Shown: in pieces, positions 1 to 9,334 of the stretch | Numbering within the stretch: position 1 is the stretch's first letter | How the letters are laid out: each line of letters starts with the position of its first letter | Source of the DNA: an uncultured Tateyamaria sp. | GTDB lineage: Bacteria > Pseudomonadota > Alphaproteobacteria > Rhodobacterales > Rhodobacteraceae | Assembly (NCBI RefSeq): GCF_947497045.1 | Contig: NZ_CANMEU010000001.1 | Span: 310,001-374,000 of the forward strand | Length of the DNA stretch: 64,000 bases | Direction of reading: 5' to 3' | Translations under genes and position numbers: made by a program | Notes under the pieces: model-generated | The model's input: the letters and a program-made list of their open reading frames with translations, nothing else | What the model was told of the DNA's origin: nothing | Database searches by the model: none

Positions 1-852
1 CACCGTCGCCTGCCCTTCGACCAGCAGGATCACGCCCGAGATGAAATTCGATGCGATCTTTTGCAGCCCAAAACCAAGCCCGACCCCGATGGCACCGCCC
101 AATACGGCCAAGGCGGACAGGTTGATGCCCATAATGTTCATCAACACCAGAAACGCGACGCCAAAGATCAGGAACTCGACCGCCTTCGTCACCAGCTGGC
201 GCAGCGAGGGCCGCATTTCTTCCTGTTTCTGGATGAACTCGTTTGATTGTGAATTGGACCACTGCCCAAGCCAGAAGATGACGCCCGCAACGGTTACGAA
301 TTGGAGCAACCACAACAGGTTGAATGACAGGTTGCCTAGGGGGATGACAGTTGCCTCAAGCTGCACCATCGCCGGGGCCAGCAGACCCACCGCATAGAGC
401 GCCGCAATCGGCATCAGAACATAGCGGCCAAGCAATTTGAGGAACGGATCGGTGATGATGTCACGCACCAGCGCCCGCACCGCCAGAAACATGAACACAC
501 GCTTGCCAAAGGCGATGACCGCGCCGGAGTCAAAGATCGAGCGGACAATCGCCTCGCCCATGGCTGTGAACATATAGGCAAGCAGGGCAAGCATCAGCGG
601 CAGGAATTGTGCAACAAACCGGCGGGCCCTGGCGATCACGGTATTGCTTGGGCCGGGATCAAGCAGTTGGGCCAATGTCGGGCGCAGGCGGCGCGTCACC
701 AGAACCGCAATGACGTAGGCCACAATCAGCACACCGAACTGGGACCAGGCCGCGGGACTCAGCAGCCATGTCAGCGCCAATTCCCACGCTTGAATGACAT
801 AGCCTGCGATGGTTTGCACAATCTCAGGCTGGCTTTCCAGATCAAACTCCAC
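1..852 (-). CDS. mechanosensitive ion channel of the MscS family (partial, C-terminus off the left edge)
   Basis: About 284 N-terminal residues are visible. They contain several hydrophobic transmembrane stretches, then the pore-lining segment with the glycine/alanine-rich pattern GGAIGVGLGFGLQKIASNF that defines MscS channels. The family opens under membrane tension to release solutes during osmotic downshock, in the inner membrane. The extra N-terminal membrane helices make it longer than plain E. coli MscS, so it belongs with the larger MscS-like proteins. I chose the GTG at 852 because an AAGGGG sequence lies about 8 nt upstream on the minus strand. Another in-frame GTG lies eight codons further upstream. 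The C-terminal cytoplasmic vestibule domain lies outside the window. It is divergent from the HNH gene. Confidence 0.85.
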   Translation of the reverse strand, partial: MEFDLESQPEIVQTIAGYVIQAWELALTWLLSPAAWSQFGVLIVAYVIAVLVTRRLRPTLAQLLDPGPSNTVIARARRFVAQFLPLMLALLAYMFTAMGEAIVRSIFDSGAVIAFGKRVFMFLAVRALVRDIITDPFLKLLGRYVLMPIAALYAVGLLAPAMVQLEATVIPLGNLSFNLLWLLQFVTVAGVIFWLGQWSNSQSNEFIQKQEEMRPSLRQLVTKAVEFLIFGVAFLVLMNIMGINLSALAVLGGAIGVGLGFGLQKIASNFISGVILLVEGQATV

Positions 853-927
853 GCCCCGACCCCTTGTCTGATGCACGTCTTGGACCAGTTGTCATGTCCG
901 AGCCCGTCCACGCAAGGGATCACACCA

Positions 928-1233
928 ATGTCCGACCCAAAGACTGCCCCCCTGTGCCCGCTTTGCCAACGCCCCATTCCGGCGGACGCCCCCCAAAGCC
1001 TGCATCACCTGATCCCAAAACTGAAAGGTGGCAAGGGCGGCCCGACAGTGCTGTTGCACCACATCTGTCACCGCGAAGTTCACGCAACGCTGACGGAAGC
1101 GGAACTGGCCCGCGACTATACCACGCCAGAGGCATTGCGCGCCCATCCTCGCCTTGCCAAATTCTTTGCGTGGGTAGCCAAGCGCCCGCCCGGCTTTGCC
1201 TCAAAGGTGCCGGGCAAGCGGCGCAAACGCTAG
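928..1233 (+). CDS. small HNH-type protein
   Basis: A 101-residue protein with a CPLC zinc knuckle near the N-terminus, then LHHLIPK and LLHHICHREVH segments. These give the Cys-x2-Cys plus His-rich arrangement of HNH nucleases. The second half is basic (ends KVPGKRRKR), fitting nucleic acid contact. HNH domains cut or nick DNA with one metal ion. Proteins this small are common in Rhodobacterales chromosomes without a phage context, and their substrate is not known. An AAGGGAT sequence precedes the ATG. Nearby genes give no hint of restriction or homing, so the function is open. Confidence 0.75.
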   Translation: MSDPKTAPLCPLCQRPIPADAPQSLHHLIPKLKGGKGGPTVLLHHICHREVHATLTEAELARDYTTPEALRAHPRLAKFFAWVAKRPPGFASKVPGKRRKR

Positions 1234-1234
1234 G

Positions 1235-1411
1235 TCAGCGGCGTGATTTGATCGGGGGCACGGCGGCTTTGTTGTCAAGATCATGTGCCACCTTGCCCAA
1301 GGCAAAAATGGCCAGTAACGCTACACGCTCCGGGCGGGTCAGCGGTTTCGGCGCAGCCCTCGCAGGGCGGGTGGGGCGCGCAGGGCGTATGATATGGGTG
1401 TCTCGGGCCAT
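1235..1411 (-). CDS. small basic hypothetical protein (58 aa)
   Basis: A short reading frame fills the gap between the HNH gene and the crotonase gene. It begins with ATG, with GAGG about 9 nt upstream, and ends one base after the stop of the convergent HNH gene. The product starts MARDTHIIRPARPTRPARAA and continues with a short hydrophobic stretch (RVALLAIFALGKVAHDL). It ends in a basic tail (IKSRR). Third codon positions are mostly G or C, as in neighbouring real genes. No family is recognised. It could be a tail-anchored or peripheral membrane peptide, but this is a guess. Confidence 0.45.
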   Translation of the reverse strand: MARDTHIIRPARPTRPARAAPKPLTRPERVALLAIFALGKVAHDLDNKAAVPPIKSRR

Positions 1412-1475
1412 CTGGAACGCCCTCGAATCGTATCACATTTTTCGACTTCATACTACTCGCAGAACGGGTGCGGGG

Positions 1476-2084
1476 TCAGGGGCACAGCCCTTTGATAGCC
1501 CGTGCCGTCGCGGCACCGGCACTCACCACATCGCTGCACAGTGCCCGCGCGCGCGCCGTCATATCCCCATCGTCAACGATTTCGTCAACCAGCCCAAACT
1601 GATACGCGGTGGCTGCATCAATCTTTTGTCCCGCCAGCAGCACCATCTTGGTCCGCGCAGGCCCGACCAGCGCCGTCATGCGCACCGGATCACTGGGTTG
1701 GGGCAGATACCCAAGCCGCATCACCGGATAGAAAAACTTGGTGCCCGGAGCGGCGATCCGCATGTCACAGGCCAGCACCATCCCGTTTGCACCACCGGCC
1801 ACCGTCCCGTTCAGCGCCGCAATTGTCAGGCAGGGCAATGCGGCGATAGTGCCCGACAGCGCCTCCCACAAAGGAGAGACCGCCAACCCGGATTTTGCCG
1901 CATCCAGATCTGCACCCGCGCTGAACACCTTGCCCGTGCCCGTCAGGATCAGGGCGCGTGCATCCTTGGCCGCGCCGCAGCGTGCGACCAGCTCTTGCAG
2001 CATCGCTTCCGTCAGGGCACCTGCTTTGTGGGGACGGTTGATTGTCAACGTCCAGATCGGCCCGTCTGTGTCCGCCTCAATCAC
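1476..2084 (-). CDS. enoyl-CoA hydratase/isomerase (crotonase) family protein, short
   Basis: A 202-residue crotonase-fold protein. It carries FSAGADLD (oxyanion-hole segment) and AALNGTVAGGANGMVLACD (second oxyanion segment and active-site helix). It is about 55 residues shorter than typical enoyl-CoA hydratases, with the C-terminal helices trimmed. The two glutamates used by hydratases are not seen at their usual places: the GGANG and FYPVMRLG segments lack them. Hydratase activity is therefore doubtful, and an isomerase, hydrolase or other CoA-ester role is possible. Its start overlaps the end of the upstream SDR gene by 4 bp, so the two are translated together. Confidence 0.8.
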   Translation of the reverse strand: MIEADTDGPIWTLTINRPHKAGALTEAMLQELVARCGAAKDARALILTGTGKVFSAGADLDAAKSGLAVSPLWEALSGTIAALPCLTIAALNGTVAGGANGMVLACDMRIAAPGTKFFYPVMRLGYLPQPSDPVRMTALVGPARTKMVLLAGQKIDAATAYQFGLVDEIVDDGDMTARARALCSDVVSAGAATARAIKGLCP

Positions 2085-2833
2085 GCGAGGCCAACCCGCG
2101 CCCGAATGTCGGGATCACGCAGCGAAATTTCGGTGCCGATCCACCCATCTGCATCGGCACTGCACATCCACAGCAATGCCCTGGCCACCCAATCAGCGGG
2201 GATGTGATCGGACCAGTCCAGCTGGCTGACCGGGTTGATCCCGCTGGCCTTGATCTCGCGTTGCATTTCCGTGGCGACCGTACCGGGGCTGAGGCCCATC
2301 GCGCGGATGCCGTCCTGAGCGTTTTCCTTGTGCGCGCAGGCGGTCAGCATCGCCGCCCCAGCCTTGGAAGCGCAATAGTGCGACCATGCCTCGACCGGGC
2401 CATGAGCCGCGCCCGAACTGATCGTGAGGATGCTCCCACCCCCCGCCTTGAGCATCACGGGCAAGGCGGCACGCATCCCGTAGAACACCCCCTTCAGGTT
2501 GATGTCGATCACCTGAGACCACGCGTCCGGGTCGGCACTGGCCATATGCGAGATTGGCTCGATAGCCCCCGCATTACCGATTAGCACATCCAGCCCGCCA
2601 AAATTCTGCACCGTTTGGACCACCGCCGCCTCGACCGCTGCAAAGTCGCTGACGTCGCAGGGGATCGCAATGGCTTGGGGACCGATCTCGGTCGCAAGCT
2701 GCGAAATGGCGTCGGCACCGCGGGCCACCAAGGCCACCTGCGCGCCCGCTTTGGCGAACACGCGTGCGGTTTCAGCTCCGATACCCCGGCTGGCACCTGT
2801 GATCAAAACAGACTTTCCTGACATATCCTGCAT
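2081..2833 (-). CDS. short-chain dehydrogenase/reductase (SDR) family oxidoreductase
   Basis: A classical SDR of 250 residues: the NAD(P)-binding TGASRGIG near the N-terminus, an NAG motif after the fourth strand, a catalytic serine (ISSGAAHG), and the YCASK active-site Tyr/Lys pair. Such enzymes interconvert alcohols and ketones with NAD(P)H in the cytoplasm, often on acyl-CoA or acyl-carrier substrates. The crotonase-like partner gene overlapping its end supports an acyl-CoA role. The ATG at 2833 is preceded by AAGGAG at a slightly long spacing. A second in-frame ATG lies three codons in. The reading frame stays open further upstream, but those starts lack ribosome binding sites. Confidence 0.85.
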   Translation of the reverse strand: MQDMSGKSVLITGASRGIGAETARVFAKAGAQVALVARGADAISQLATEIGPQAIAIPCDVSDFAAVEAAVVQTVQNFGGLDVLIGNAGAIEPISHMASADPDAWSQVIDINLKGVFYGMRAALPVMLKAGGGSILTISSGAAHGPVEAWSHYCASKAGAAMLTACAHKENAQDGIRAMGLSPGTVATEMQREIKASGINPVSQLDWSDHIPADWVARALLWMCSADADGWIGTEISLRDPDIRARVGLA

Positions 2834-2963
2834 CAAACTATCCCACTCCTTGCACAGTCTGCCTTGTGGTAGGCTGGGCAGCGCCTTACGTCCACCCCGT
2901 GGCCTTGACGCTCTGACCCCAACGGCAGACGATGCACCCAAATTGTGAATTGAGGATTCTTGT

Positions 2964-4496
2964 ATGCCCCGTATTTCCTGCCTGACCCACAGCACCGCAA
3001 TTGCGCTGTGCCTGCCGGCCACGGCCGCCCTTGCCGACCTGACCGCTGCCGAGGTGTGGGCGGATTGGAAATCCTACATGACCAGCACCGGGTACAGCGT
3101 GACAGGGTCCGAAGTCATGGCGGGCGATACGCTGACCGTCAGCGATGTGGTGATGAGCGTCGATATGGACGGCGATGCTGGCGACGGGGTGATGGACGTC
3201 ACACTTGAGGCCTTGCGCTTTGTCGAACAGGGCGACGGGTCGGTCTCCATCGAATTGCCTGCGACCACTGCGTTCAACATGAATTTTGACACCGAAACCG
3301 ACGAACAGATCGACGTGATTGTGGACTTCACCCAGACGGGCCACAGCATGATCGCCACAGGTGATCCAAGCGCGTTGCGCTATGTTTACGGTGCCACAAC
3401 CGCACAGATGGGGATCAGAGAGATCACCGTGGACGGCACCACCCTGAGCAGCGAGACCGCCCAGGTTGACGTCACGATGAACGACATCAGCTATACCACC
3501 GACACCACTATTGGCGATGTGCGCAGCTTTGAGCAGGTGACGTCCTTTGCTTCGGTCGACTACAGCGTCAATTTTACTGACCCCGATGGCGAAGGGTCGG
3601 TCAAGCTGGTCGGGGCGATGCAGGGCCTTGGATTTGACGGCGGCGGCGCGCTGCCTTTGAACACCGACGTGCAGGATCTTGATGCAATGCTCGACAACGG
3701 GTTTGCCTATGACGGGACCTTCTCCACCCAAAGCGGCACCTATGACGTGGCCTTCACCAACCCCGATGGCAGCGGCACCATCAACGGTGTGTCCCAAGGG
3801 GCCGATATTGCCCTGAATATGGGGACGATGGGACTGGCCTATGACATTGTGCAGCGCAATGTGGCGATAAACATGCTGGTCACCGCCTTTCCCCTGCCCT
3901 TGTCCTTCAACGCAGCCGAGTTGGGCACGAAAATCCTGATGCCCTTGCAAGAATCACCCGAAGAACAGGATTTCGGCCTTGGCCTGACCCTCAGCGATTT
4001 CACCATGTCCGACGTGATCTGGTCGCTGTTTGATCCAAGCGCACAACTGCCCCGCGACCCTGCCACAATCGCGGTGGATCTGTCGGGCAAGGCCAAGGTG
4101 CTGTTTGACTTCCTTGATCCCGATCAGGCCGTTGTGCTCGAAGAAGCCGGCGCGGTGCCGGGGGAGTTGAACGCGCTGACACTCAACACGCTGAACATCG
4201 ACGCCGCAGGGGCCAAGCTGACCGGCTCGGGCGATTTCGTCTTCGACAACACCGATCTGACCACCTTTGACGGGCTGCCCCGTCCCGAAGGTGGCGTCGA
4301 TCTGCAACTTGTGGGCGGCAACGGGCTGCTGGACAAGCTGGTCGGCATGGGCCTGTTGCCCGAAGATCAGGCAATGGGGGCCCGCATGATGATGGGCCTG
4401 TTTGCGGTGCCCGGTGAGGGGGCAGACACGCTCAATTCCCGCATCGAAGTGAACGATCAAGGTCACGTGCTGGCCAATGGGCAGCGCATTCGCTGA
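2964..4496 (+). CDS. DUF2125 domain-containing secreted protein
   Basis: A 510-residue protein with a Sec signal peptide (hydrophobic stretch ending in an A-L-A cleavage pattern around residue 24). A long, acidic, beta-rich body follows that matches my recollection of the alphaproteobacterial DUF2125 family. Many alternating hydrophobic strands suggest a large beta structure in the periplasm or outer membrane. No catalytic motif is visible. The role is unknown. The family is widespread in Rhodobacterales, and its envelope location fits the LPS genes that follow. Codon use matches the neighbours. Confidence 0.75.
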   Translation: MPRISCLTHSTAIALCLPATAALADLTAAEVWADWKSYMTSTGYSVTGSEVMAGDTLTVSDVVMSVDMDGDAGDGVMDVTLEALRFVEQGDGSVSIELPATTAFNMNFDTETDEQIDVIVDFTQTGHSMIATGDPSALRYVYGATTAQMGIREITVDGTTLSSETAQVDVTMNDISYTTDTTIGDVRSFEQVTSFASVDYSVNFTDPDGEGSVKLVGAMQGLGFDGGGALPLNTDVQDLDAMLDNGFAYDGTFSTQSGTYDVAFTNPDGSGTINGVSQGADIALNMGTMGLAYDIVQRNVAINMLVTAFPLPLSFNAAELGTKILMPLQESPEEQDFGLGLTLSDFTMSDVIWSLFDPSAQLPRDPATIAVDLSGKAKVLFDFLDPDQAVVLEEAGAVPGELNALTLNTLNIDAAGAKLTGSGDFVFDNTDLTTFDGLPRPEGGVDLQLVGGNGLLDKLVGMGLLPEDQAMGARMMMGLFAVPGEGADTLNSRIEVNDQGHVLANGQRIR

Positions 4497-4599
4497 ACTT
4501 ACTGGCACGAGCCGAGGGGCAAGGGCGGCGCATCTGCACGTGCCCTTGCACCCCAGCCCCGACACCTCTACCTGATGCGCAACCCTGCGGAGCGTTTTT

Positions 4600-5949
4600 A
4601 TGACCCCATCTGATCTGTCCACCCTGACCGAACGGCTGATCAACGCGGCCAAATCCGCGGGTGCAGACGCCGCAGATGCGATGGCGGTACAGGGCACGTC
4701 GATCTCGGTGGATGTGCGCGCCGGGGCGCTGGAACAGGCCGAACGGTCCGAGGGGATTGATCTGGGTCTGCGTGTGTTTGTGGGTCAAAAGCAGGCCAAC
4801 GTGTCATCGTCCGACGCCTCGGACCGCACGATCGAGGAGATGGTCACCCGCGCCGTTGCCATGGCAAACGAGGCCCCCGAGGACCCGCATGCTGGTCTGG
4901 CGGACCCGGACCAATTGGCAACCGATTGGGATCTGGACGCGCTTGAATTGTTTGACCCAACCGCCGAACCGAGCCCCGCAGAGTTGCAGGCCGATGCGTT
5001 GGCCGCAGAAGCCGCCGCGCTGGCCATTGCTGGTGTCGATCAGGTGCAGCAATCCACCGGCGCTTACGGAGCGCGCGACATCTGGCTGGCCGCCTCGAAC
5101 GGATTTTCAGGCGGCTATCGGCGCACCGACCGGGCCACAAGCTGTGTGGCCATCGCAGGCACAGGGGCCGAGATGGAGCGGGACTACAGCGCGGACAGCC
5201 GGATTTTTCAAAGTGACTTGCGCGCGCCAGGCGAGATCGGACACGAAGCAGGCACCCGCGCCACCGCCCGCACAGGCGCCCGCAAGCCACCTACGGGGAC
5301 CTATCCGGTTCTGTTTGACGAACGCATTTCTTCCTCGCTGATCGGGCATCTTTTGGTCGCCGCCAACGGGTCGAGTGTGGCGCGCGGTGCCTCGTGGTTG
5401 CGCGATCTGATGGGGCAGCAGGTGCTGCCCACCTCGCTGAACCTGATCGAAGACCCCCACCGCCCCCGCACCGGCGGCACCCGACCCTTTGATGCCGAAG
5501 GTCTGCCCACGCAGCGCCGTGCCATCGTAGAAAACGGTATTCTGACAGGCTGGACGCTTGATCTCGCCTCAGCACGCAAACTCGGGTTGTCCTCGACCGG
5601 GAACGCAGCGCGGGGCACCTCTGCGCCGCCCAGCCCTTCGAATTGGAACGTGGCATTGGACCAAGGCAGCGCGCACCAGGCCGACCTGATCCGCGACATG
5701 GGCACGGGGCTGCTGGTGACGTCGATGATCGGCTCGACCATCAACCCCAACACCGGGGATTATTCGCGCGGTGCCGCGGGCCTGTGGGTCGAAAACGGCG
5801 AGGTCACCTATCCGGTCAACGAGTGCACCATTGCGGGCAGCTTGCCCGAGATGCTGCGCAATATCGTGCCCGCCAATGATGCGCGTACCTACCTTAGCCG
5901 CGTTGTGCCCTCGCTGCTTGTGCCCGGAATGACCCTTGCTGGCAGCTGA
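4600..5949 (+). CDS. pmbA: TldE/PmbA family protein (metalloprotease subunit)
   Basis: A 449-residue protein spanning the full TldD/PmbA fold. There is no HExxxH metal motif, so it is the TldE/PmbA type, which pairs with catalytic TldD to process peptides such as microcin B17 and unfolded peptides in the cytoplasm. The C-terminal glycine- and asparagine-rich segment (GSTINPNTGDYSRGAAG) is diagnostic. tldD is not in this window. The 3' end overlaps the start of the CysQ-like gene by 14 bp, which suggests translational coupling. Confidence 0.88.
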   Translation: MTPSDLSTLTERLINAAKSAGADAADAMAVQGTSISVDVRAGALEQAERSEGIDLGLRVFVGQKQANVSSSDASDRTIEEMVTRAVAMANEAPEDPHAGLADPDQLATDWDLDALELFDPTAEPSPAELQADALAAEAAALAIAGVDQVQQSTGAYGARDIWLAASNGFSGGYRRTDRATSCVAIAGTGAEMERDYSADSRIFQSDLRAPGEIGHEAGTRATARTGARKPPTGTYPVLFDERISSSLIGHLLVAANGSSVARGASWLRDLMGQQVLPTSLNLIEDPHRPRTGGTRPFDAEGLPTQRRAIVENGILTGWTLDLASARKLGLSSTGNAARGTSAPPSPSNWNVALDQGSAHQADLIRDMGTGLLVTSMIGSTINPNTGDYSRGAAGLWVENGEVTYPVNECTIAGSLPEMLRNIVPANDARTYLSRVVPSLLVPGMTLAGS

Positions 5950-6721
5950 CCTGCCTCTGTTGATTGACGCGGCGCGAATCGCTGGCCGGGTGGCCACCAG
6001 CTTTGCTGGTGCCACGGCCACGCGGTGGGACAAGCCCGACAATGCGGGGCCCGTAACCGAAGCGGATCTGGCCGTGAACGACGCGCTGTCAGCCACATTG
6101 CGCACCGCGCGCCCCGATTACGGCTGGCTGTCCGAAGAAACCGAAGACGACGCGACCCGCCTGTCGCGCGATACCGTGTTCATCATCGACCCCATCGACG
6201 GCACCCGCAGCTTTGTCGAAGGGTCAAAGACCTGGGCGATTTCAATCGCCATCGCACATCTGAGCCAGATCACAACGGCGGTCGTGTATCTGCCGCTGCG
6301 CAACCGGCTCTATGCAGCGGCGCATGGCGCAGGGGCCTCGTTGAACGGGCAACCCATTGCGGTCAGCGAGGCAGCGATTTCCCCTGCCAGCACCATGCTG
6401 GCCGCGCGGCCCATCATGGACCCCAAGCACTGGGGCGATGGCACGCCCGATATCGCCCGCCACTACCGCCCTTCGCTCGCCTACCGTCTGGCCTTGGTCG
6501 GCGAGGGGCGCTTTGATGCGATGCTGACCCTACGCCCCAGTTGGGAGTGGGACATCGCAGCGGGCGCATTGATCATCACCGAGGCAGGCGGCACAATCAC
6601 GGATCAGACCGGCGCACCCCTGCGCTTTAACAACCCGCATCCCACCCTGAACGGAGTGGTGGCAGGCAGCGGGCCCGTGCATGGTGCACTGGCCTCCAGA
6701 CTAAAGACCTACCGCGCTTGA
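5936..6721 (+). CDS. inositol-monophosphatase-family phosphatase, probably 3'(2'),5'-bisphosphate nucleotidase (CysQ-like)
   Basis: A 261-residue member of the IMPase fold: DPIDGTRSF holds the metal-binding aspartates, an upstream LSEET supplies the acidic metal ligand, and WEWDIAAG holds the C-terminal metal-binding Asp. Enzymes of this group remove phosphate from PAP/PAPS or from inositol phosphate, using magnesium. In Rhodobacterales the gene following pmbA is usually called cysQ, but the substrate cannot be told from sequence. A stop in frame just upstream forces a start at or after the TTG at 5936, inside the pmbA coding region. No strong ribosome binding site is present, so it probably relies on pmbA translation. 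Confidence 0.82.
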   Translation: MLAADLPLLIDAARIAGRVATSFAGATATRWDKPDNAGPVTEADLAVNDALSATLRTARPDYGWLSEETEDDATRLSRDTVFIIDPIDGTRSFVEGSKTWAISIAIAHLSQITTAVVYLPLRNRLYAAAHGAGASLNGQPIAVSEAAISPASTMLAARPIMDPKHWGDGTPDIARHYRPSLAYRLALVGEGRFDAMLTLRPSWEWDIAAGALIITEAGGTITDQTGAPLRFNNPHPTLNGVVAGSGPVHGALASRLKTYRA

Positions 6722-6790
6722 CCCTCGCCGCCATATGCGCAAACTGCGCGGCACATCGCCTATTCCCGAACCGATCAAAGGAAACGCCCC

Positions 6791-7033
6791 ATGTCTCAAC
6801 GCCTGCACCTCGTCTTTGGTGGCGAATTGGTGGACCCTTCGAAAAACGTGTTCAAGAATGTGGACGACCTGCACATGGTCGGCATCTTTCCCGACTATGA
6901 CACCGCCTACAACGCGTGGAAATCCGAGGCGCAGCGCACCGTGGACAACGCCCATATGCGGTATTTCATTGCCCATCTGCACCGCTTGCGGGACGAAGAA
7001 AACGCAGCCGCCCCCACCGAAGAGTTGGGCTGA
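6791..7033 (+). CDS. DUF4170 domain-containing protein
   Basis: An 80-residue protein matching the small DUF4170 family, with a central DDLHMVGIFPDYDTAYNAWK segment. It is a soluble, acidic cytoplasmic protein of unknown function, found in many alphaproteobacteria near lipid A genes. It sits between the CysQ-like gene and the glycosyltransferase gene in the same direction and is probably co-transcribed with waaA-lpxK. Confidence 0.8.
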   Translation: MSQRLHLVFGGELVDPSKNVFKNVDDLHMVGIFPDYDTAYNAWKSEAQRTVDNAHMRYFIAHLHRLRDEENAAAPTEELG

Positions 7034-7041
7034 GGCCCAAT

Positions 7042-8262
7042 ATGCGCGGATCTCTGGGGCTTGCGGCCTATCGCACGCTGTCGGGTCGGCGCGCACCCCC
7101 TGATTACACCCCCGCGCAAAAGCGCCCCGAAGGCGAGGTGGTGTGGATTCACGCCGCCGAAGAGGGCAACAACCGCGCTCTCAATGATCTTGCACATCGG
7201 CTGGTGGCGATGCGGCATGGTTGCCACATCGTCCTGACCTGCGCCAGCGGCAGCTTTGAGGTGCAGCGCGGAGCCTCGGTGATCAACGCAGATGTGCCGC
7301 CCGATCACCCGGTTGTCACGGACGCCTTTATCAAACACTGGCACCCGGATGTGGTGATCTGGTCATGGGGTGGCTTCCGCCCCAACCTGATCCTGTCCGC
7401 CGCCGAAAGTGGCGCGCGCATGATCCTGATCGACGCTGCCCGCGACGGCTTTGACGGGCGGCGCGACCGATGGTTGCCCGAAGTCCCCAAGCGGCTGTTG
7501 TCCCAGTTTTCGCACGTCATTGCGCGCGATCAACAGGCCCACCTGCGGCTTGCGCAATTGGGGCAGGCGCTCAATGCCATTGAACTTGCCGCCCCGCTCC
7601 ATCCGTTTGGGCGCACGCTGAGTGTCGCTGAAACCGACATCGCCGAAATGACCGAAGCCCTCGGGGGACGGCCCGTCTGGTTGGCGGCCCGCGCCGTCAT
7701 CAACGAGGGGCGCACGATTCTGGCCGCACATCGGATCGCCGTGAAAACCTCGCATCGCCTGTTGCTGATCCTGCATTTCTCGGATCACAGCGAAGAGGAA
7801 AAGCTGGCCGAAATCGCCCAGGAGATGGGTCTGCGCATCGCCCGGTGGAGCGTCGGTGAATTGCCCGATGACAACACCCAGGTCTTGCTTGCGGATGATG
7901 ACGAAGACCTTGGCCTGTGGTTGCGGATCGCGCCGGTCACCTTTCTGGGCGGCTCCTTACGCTCGGGGCAGTCGGTGATCGACCCCTACGCGGTGGCCGC
8001 CCATGGCACGGCAATGATTTATGGACCCAATGTAGGTGCGCATGTCGATGCTTTCACTCGGCTGATGAATGCGGGGGCGGCCCGTATCGTGAATTCGACC
8101 GAATCCCTGGGTCGTGCCGTGATCCAGATGATTGCCCCTGATCACGCCGCGCAGATGGCCATGGCCGGGTGGGAGGTCGTGACCCAAGGGGCCGACACGC
8201 TTGATCGGATCATTGAGTTGGTTCAGGCGCATCTGGACCGCATCGATCAAGGGCTGGCCTGA
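7042..8262 (+). CDS. WaaA-like glycosyltransferase (divergent 3-deoxy-D-manno-octulosonic acid transferase homologue)
   Basis: A 406-residue protein with the overall layout of KDO transferases: WIHAAEEGN near residue 30, an acceptor-side VPPDHP...WHPD segment, then [12 protein letters not shown] and [14 protein letters not shown] in the C-terminal nucleotide-sugar domain. In true WaaA the first motif is WxHAxSxGE with a catalytic Glu; here that position reads Asn. The usual ExE of the middle motif is replaced by a WSWGG segment. The role in adding KDO to lipid A is therefore inferred from location and fold only. I chose the ATG at 7042, just after the DUF4170 gene, rather than the longer upstream frame that overlaps it. 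It overlaps lpxK by one base. Confidence 0.7.
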   Translation: MRGSLGLAAYRTLSGRRAPPDYTPAQKRPEGEVVWIHAAEEGNNRALNDLAHRLVAMRHGCHIVLTCASGSFEVQRGASVINADVPPDHPVVTDAFIKHWHPDVVIWSWGGFRPNLILSAAESGARMILIDAARDGFDGRRDRWLPEVPKRLLSQFSHVIARDQQAHLRLAQLGQALNAIELAAPLHPFGRTLSVAETDIAEMTEALGGRPVWLAARAVINEGRTILAAHRIAVKTSHRLLLILHFSDHSEEEKLAEIAQEMGLRIARWSVGELPDDNTQVLLADDDEDLGLWLRIAPVTFLGGSLRSGQSVIDPYAVAAHGTAMIYGPNVGAHVDAFTRLMNAGAARIVNSTESLGRAVIQMIAPDHAAQMAMAGWEVVTQGADTLDRIIELVQAHLDRIDQGLA

Positions 8263-9245
8263 TGCGCACCCCGGCATTCTGGACCTCACAACAGGGCGCA
8301 CGCGATTGGCGGGCCAGACTGCTGCTCCCGGTCGGGGCGCTTTATGGGAAAGCCACCGCATACCGACTGCGCAAAGGACCCCGCACACGCCTGCCCGTCC
8401 CGGTCATCTGTGTGGGCAACATCAACGCGGGCGGCACCGGCAAAACGCCCACGGTCATGGCGCTGGTCGAGCGGTTGCGGGACCGCTTTGTCGAACCGCA
8501 CATCATCAGCCGCGGCTATGGGGGCACCCTTGCAGGCCCGGTGGAGGTTGATCCCGGTCAACACAGCGCCAAAGACGTCGGGGATGAGCCGCTGTTGCTT
8601 AGCGCCTTTGCGCGCACATGGGTCGCGCGGGATCGCAGTGCCGGTGCTCAGGCCGCGATCAAAGCGGGCGCGCAGGTGATAGTTCTGGATGACGGCTTTC
8701 AGAACCCCGGTCTTGTGCATGATCTGTCCATCGTGGTGGTGGACGCCCAAACCGGGTTCGGCAACGGGTTATGCCTGCCCGCAGGTCCATTGCGCGAACC
8801 AAGCCATGTCGGATTGCAACGGGCTGACCTTCTGCTGAGCATCGGGCCACCGGCGGCGCAGGCCAGCTTCGCACCCGACACCACGCTGCCACGGGTGCAG
8901 GCCACACTGGCCCCCCTGCAAACCGGGATGGATTGGACAGACACGCCGCTGATCGCTTTTGCCGGGATCGGACGACCGCAAAAGTTCTTCGACACGCTCA
9001 ATGATCTCGGGGCCACACTCCTGCGCGCCGAAAGTCTGGCAGACCACCAGCCGCTTTCACCCGCATTCCTCACCCGGTTGGAAACCGAAGCACGGGCGCG
9101 CGGCGCACAGCTGGTCACCACGGAAAAAGACGCGGTCAGATTGCCGCCCGCCTTCCGCTCCAAGGTGATCACACTACCCGTGCGGCTCCAGATTGCGGAC
9201 CCAACGCATCTGGACGCAGCGCTCGACACCCTGCTCAACCCATAA
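8262..9245 (+). CDS. lpxK: tetraacyldisaccharide 4'-kinase LpxK
   Basis: A 327-residue inner-membrane-associated kinase that phosphorylates the 4' position of the lipid A disaccharide with ATP. The P-loop [11 protein letters not shown] lies at about residues 52-62, the first helix region is hydrophobic as expected for membrane contact, and DDGFQN (residues about 144-149) is a family motif. Length matches the family. The start codon shares a base with the WaaA-like stop (TGATG), so the two are coupled. Confidence 0.92.
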   Translation: MRTPAFWTSQQGARDWRARLLLPVGALYGKATAYRLRKGPRTRLPVPVICVGNINAGGTGKTPTVMALVERLRDRFVEPHIISRGYGGTLAGPVEVDPGQHSAKDVGDEPLLLSAFARTWVARDRSAGAQAAIKAGAQVIVLDDGFQNPGLVHDLSIVVVDAQTGFGNGLCLPAGPLREPSHVGLQRADLLLSIGPPAAQASFAPDTTLPRVQATLAPLQTGMDWTDTPLIAFAGIGRPQKFFDTLNDLGATLLRAESLADHQPLSPAFLTRLETEARARGAQLVTTEKDAVRLPPAFRSKVITLPVRLQIADPTHLDAALDTLLNP

Positions 9246-9246
9246 T

Positions 9247-9334
9247 CTTCTTTTGACCAAAAATACCGCCCGAGCGGAGCGGAAACCGCAGACCCCGGAG
9301 GGGGATGCAAAACATCGTGTGGCGCGTCAGCGCC
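9247..9334. repeat. intergenic repeat family member (copy A)
   Basis: The gap between lpxK and the convergent CoA-transferase gene holds CTTCTTTTGACCAAAAATACC. GC-rich sequence follows, then CATCGTGTGGCGCG; this last piece recurs in the copy near 19,570. The position at the end of two convergent genes suggests a role as, or beside, a transcription terminator. Confidence 0.6.

Noticed and set aside
864-2207. 447-residue plus-strand frame
   Set aside because: Runs across the HNH gene in another frame and antisense to the crotonase and SDR genes; no recognisable domain.
6916-7041. Longer N-terminus for the WaaA-like protein
   Set aside because: It would overlap most of the DUF4170 gene in another frame; the ATG at 7042 gives the family's usual N-terminus.
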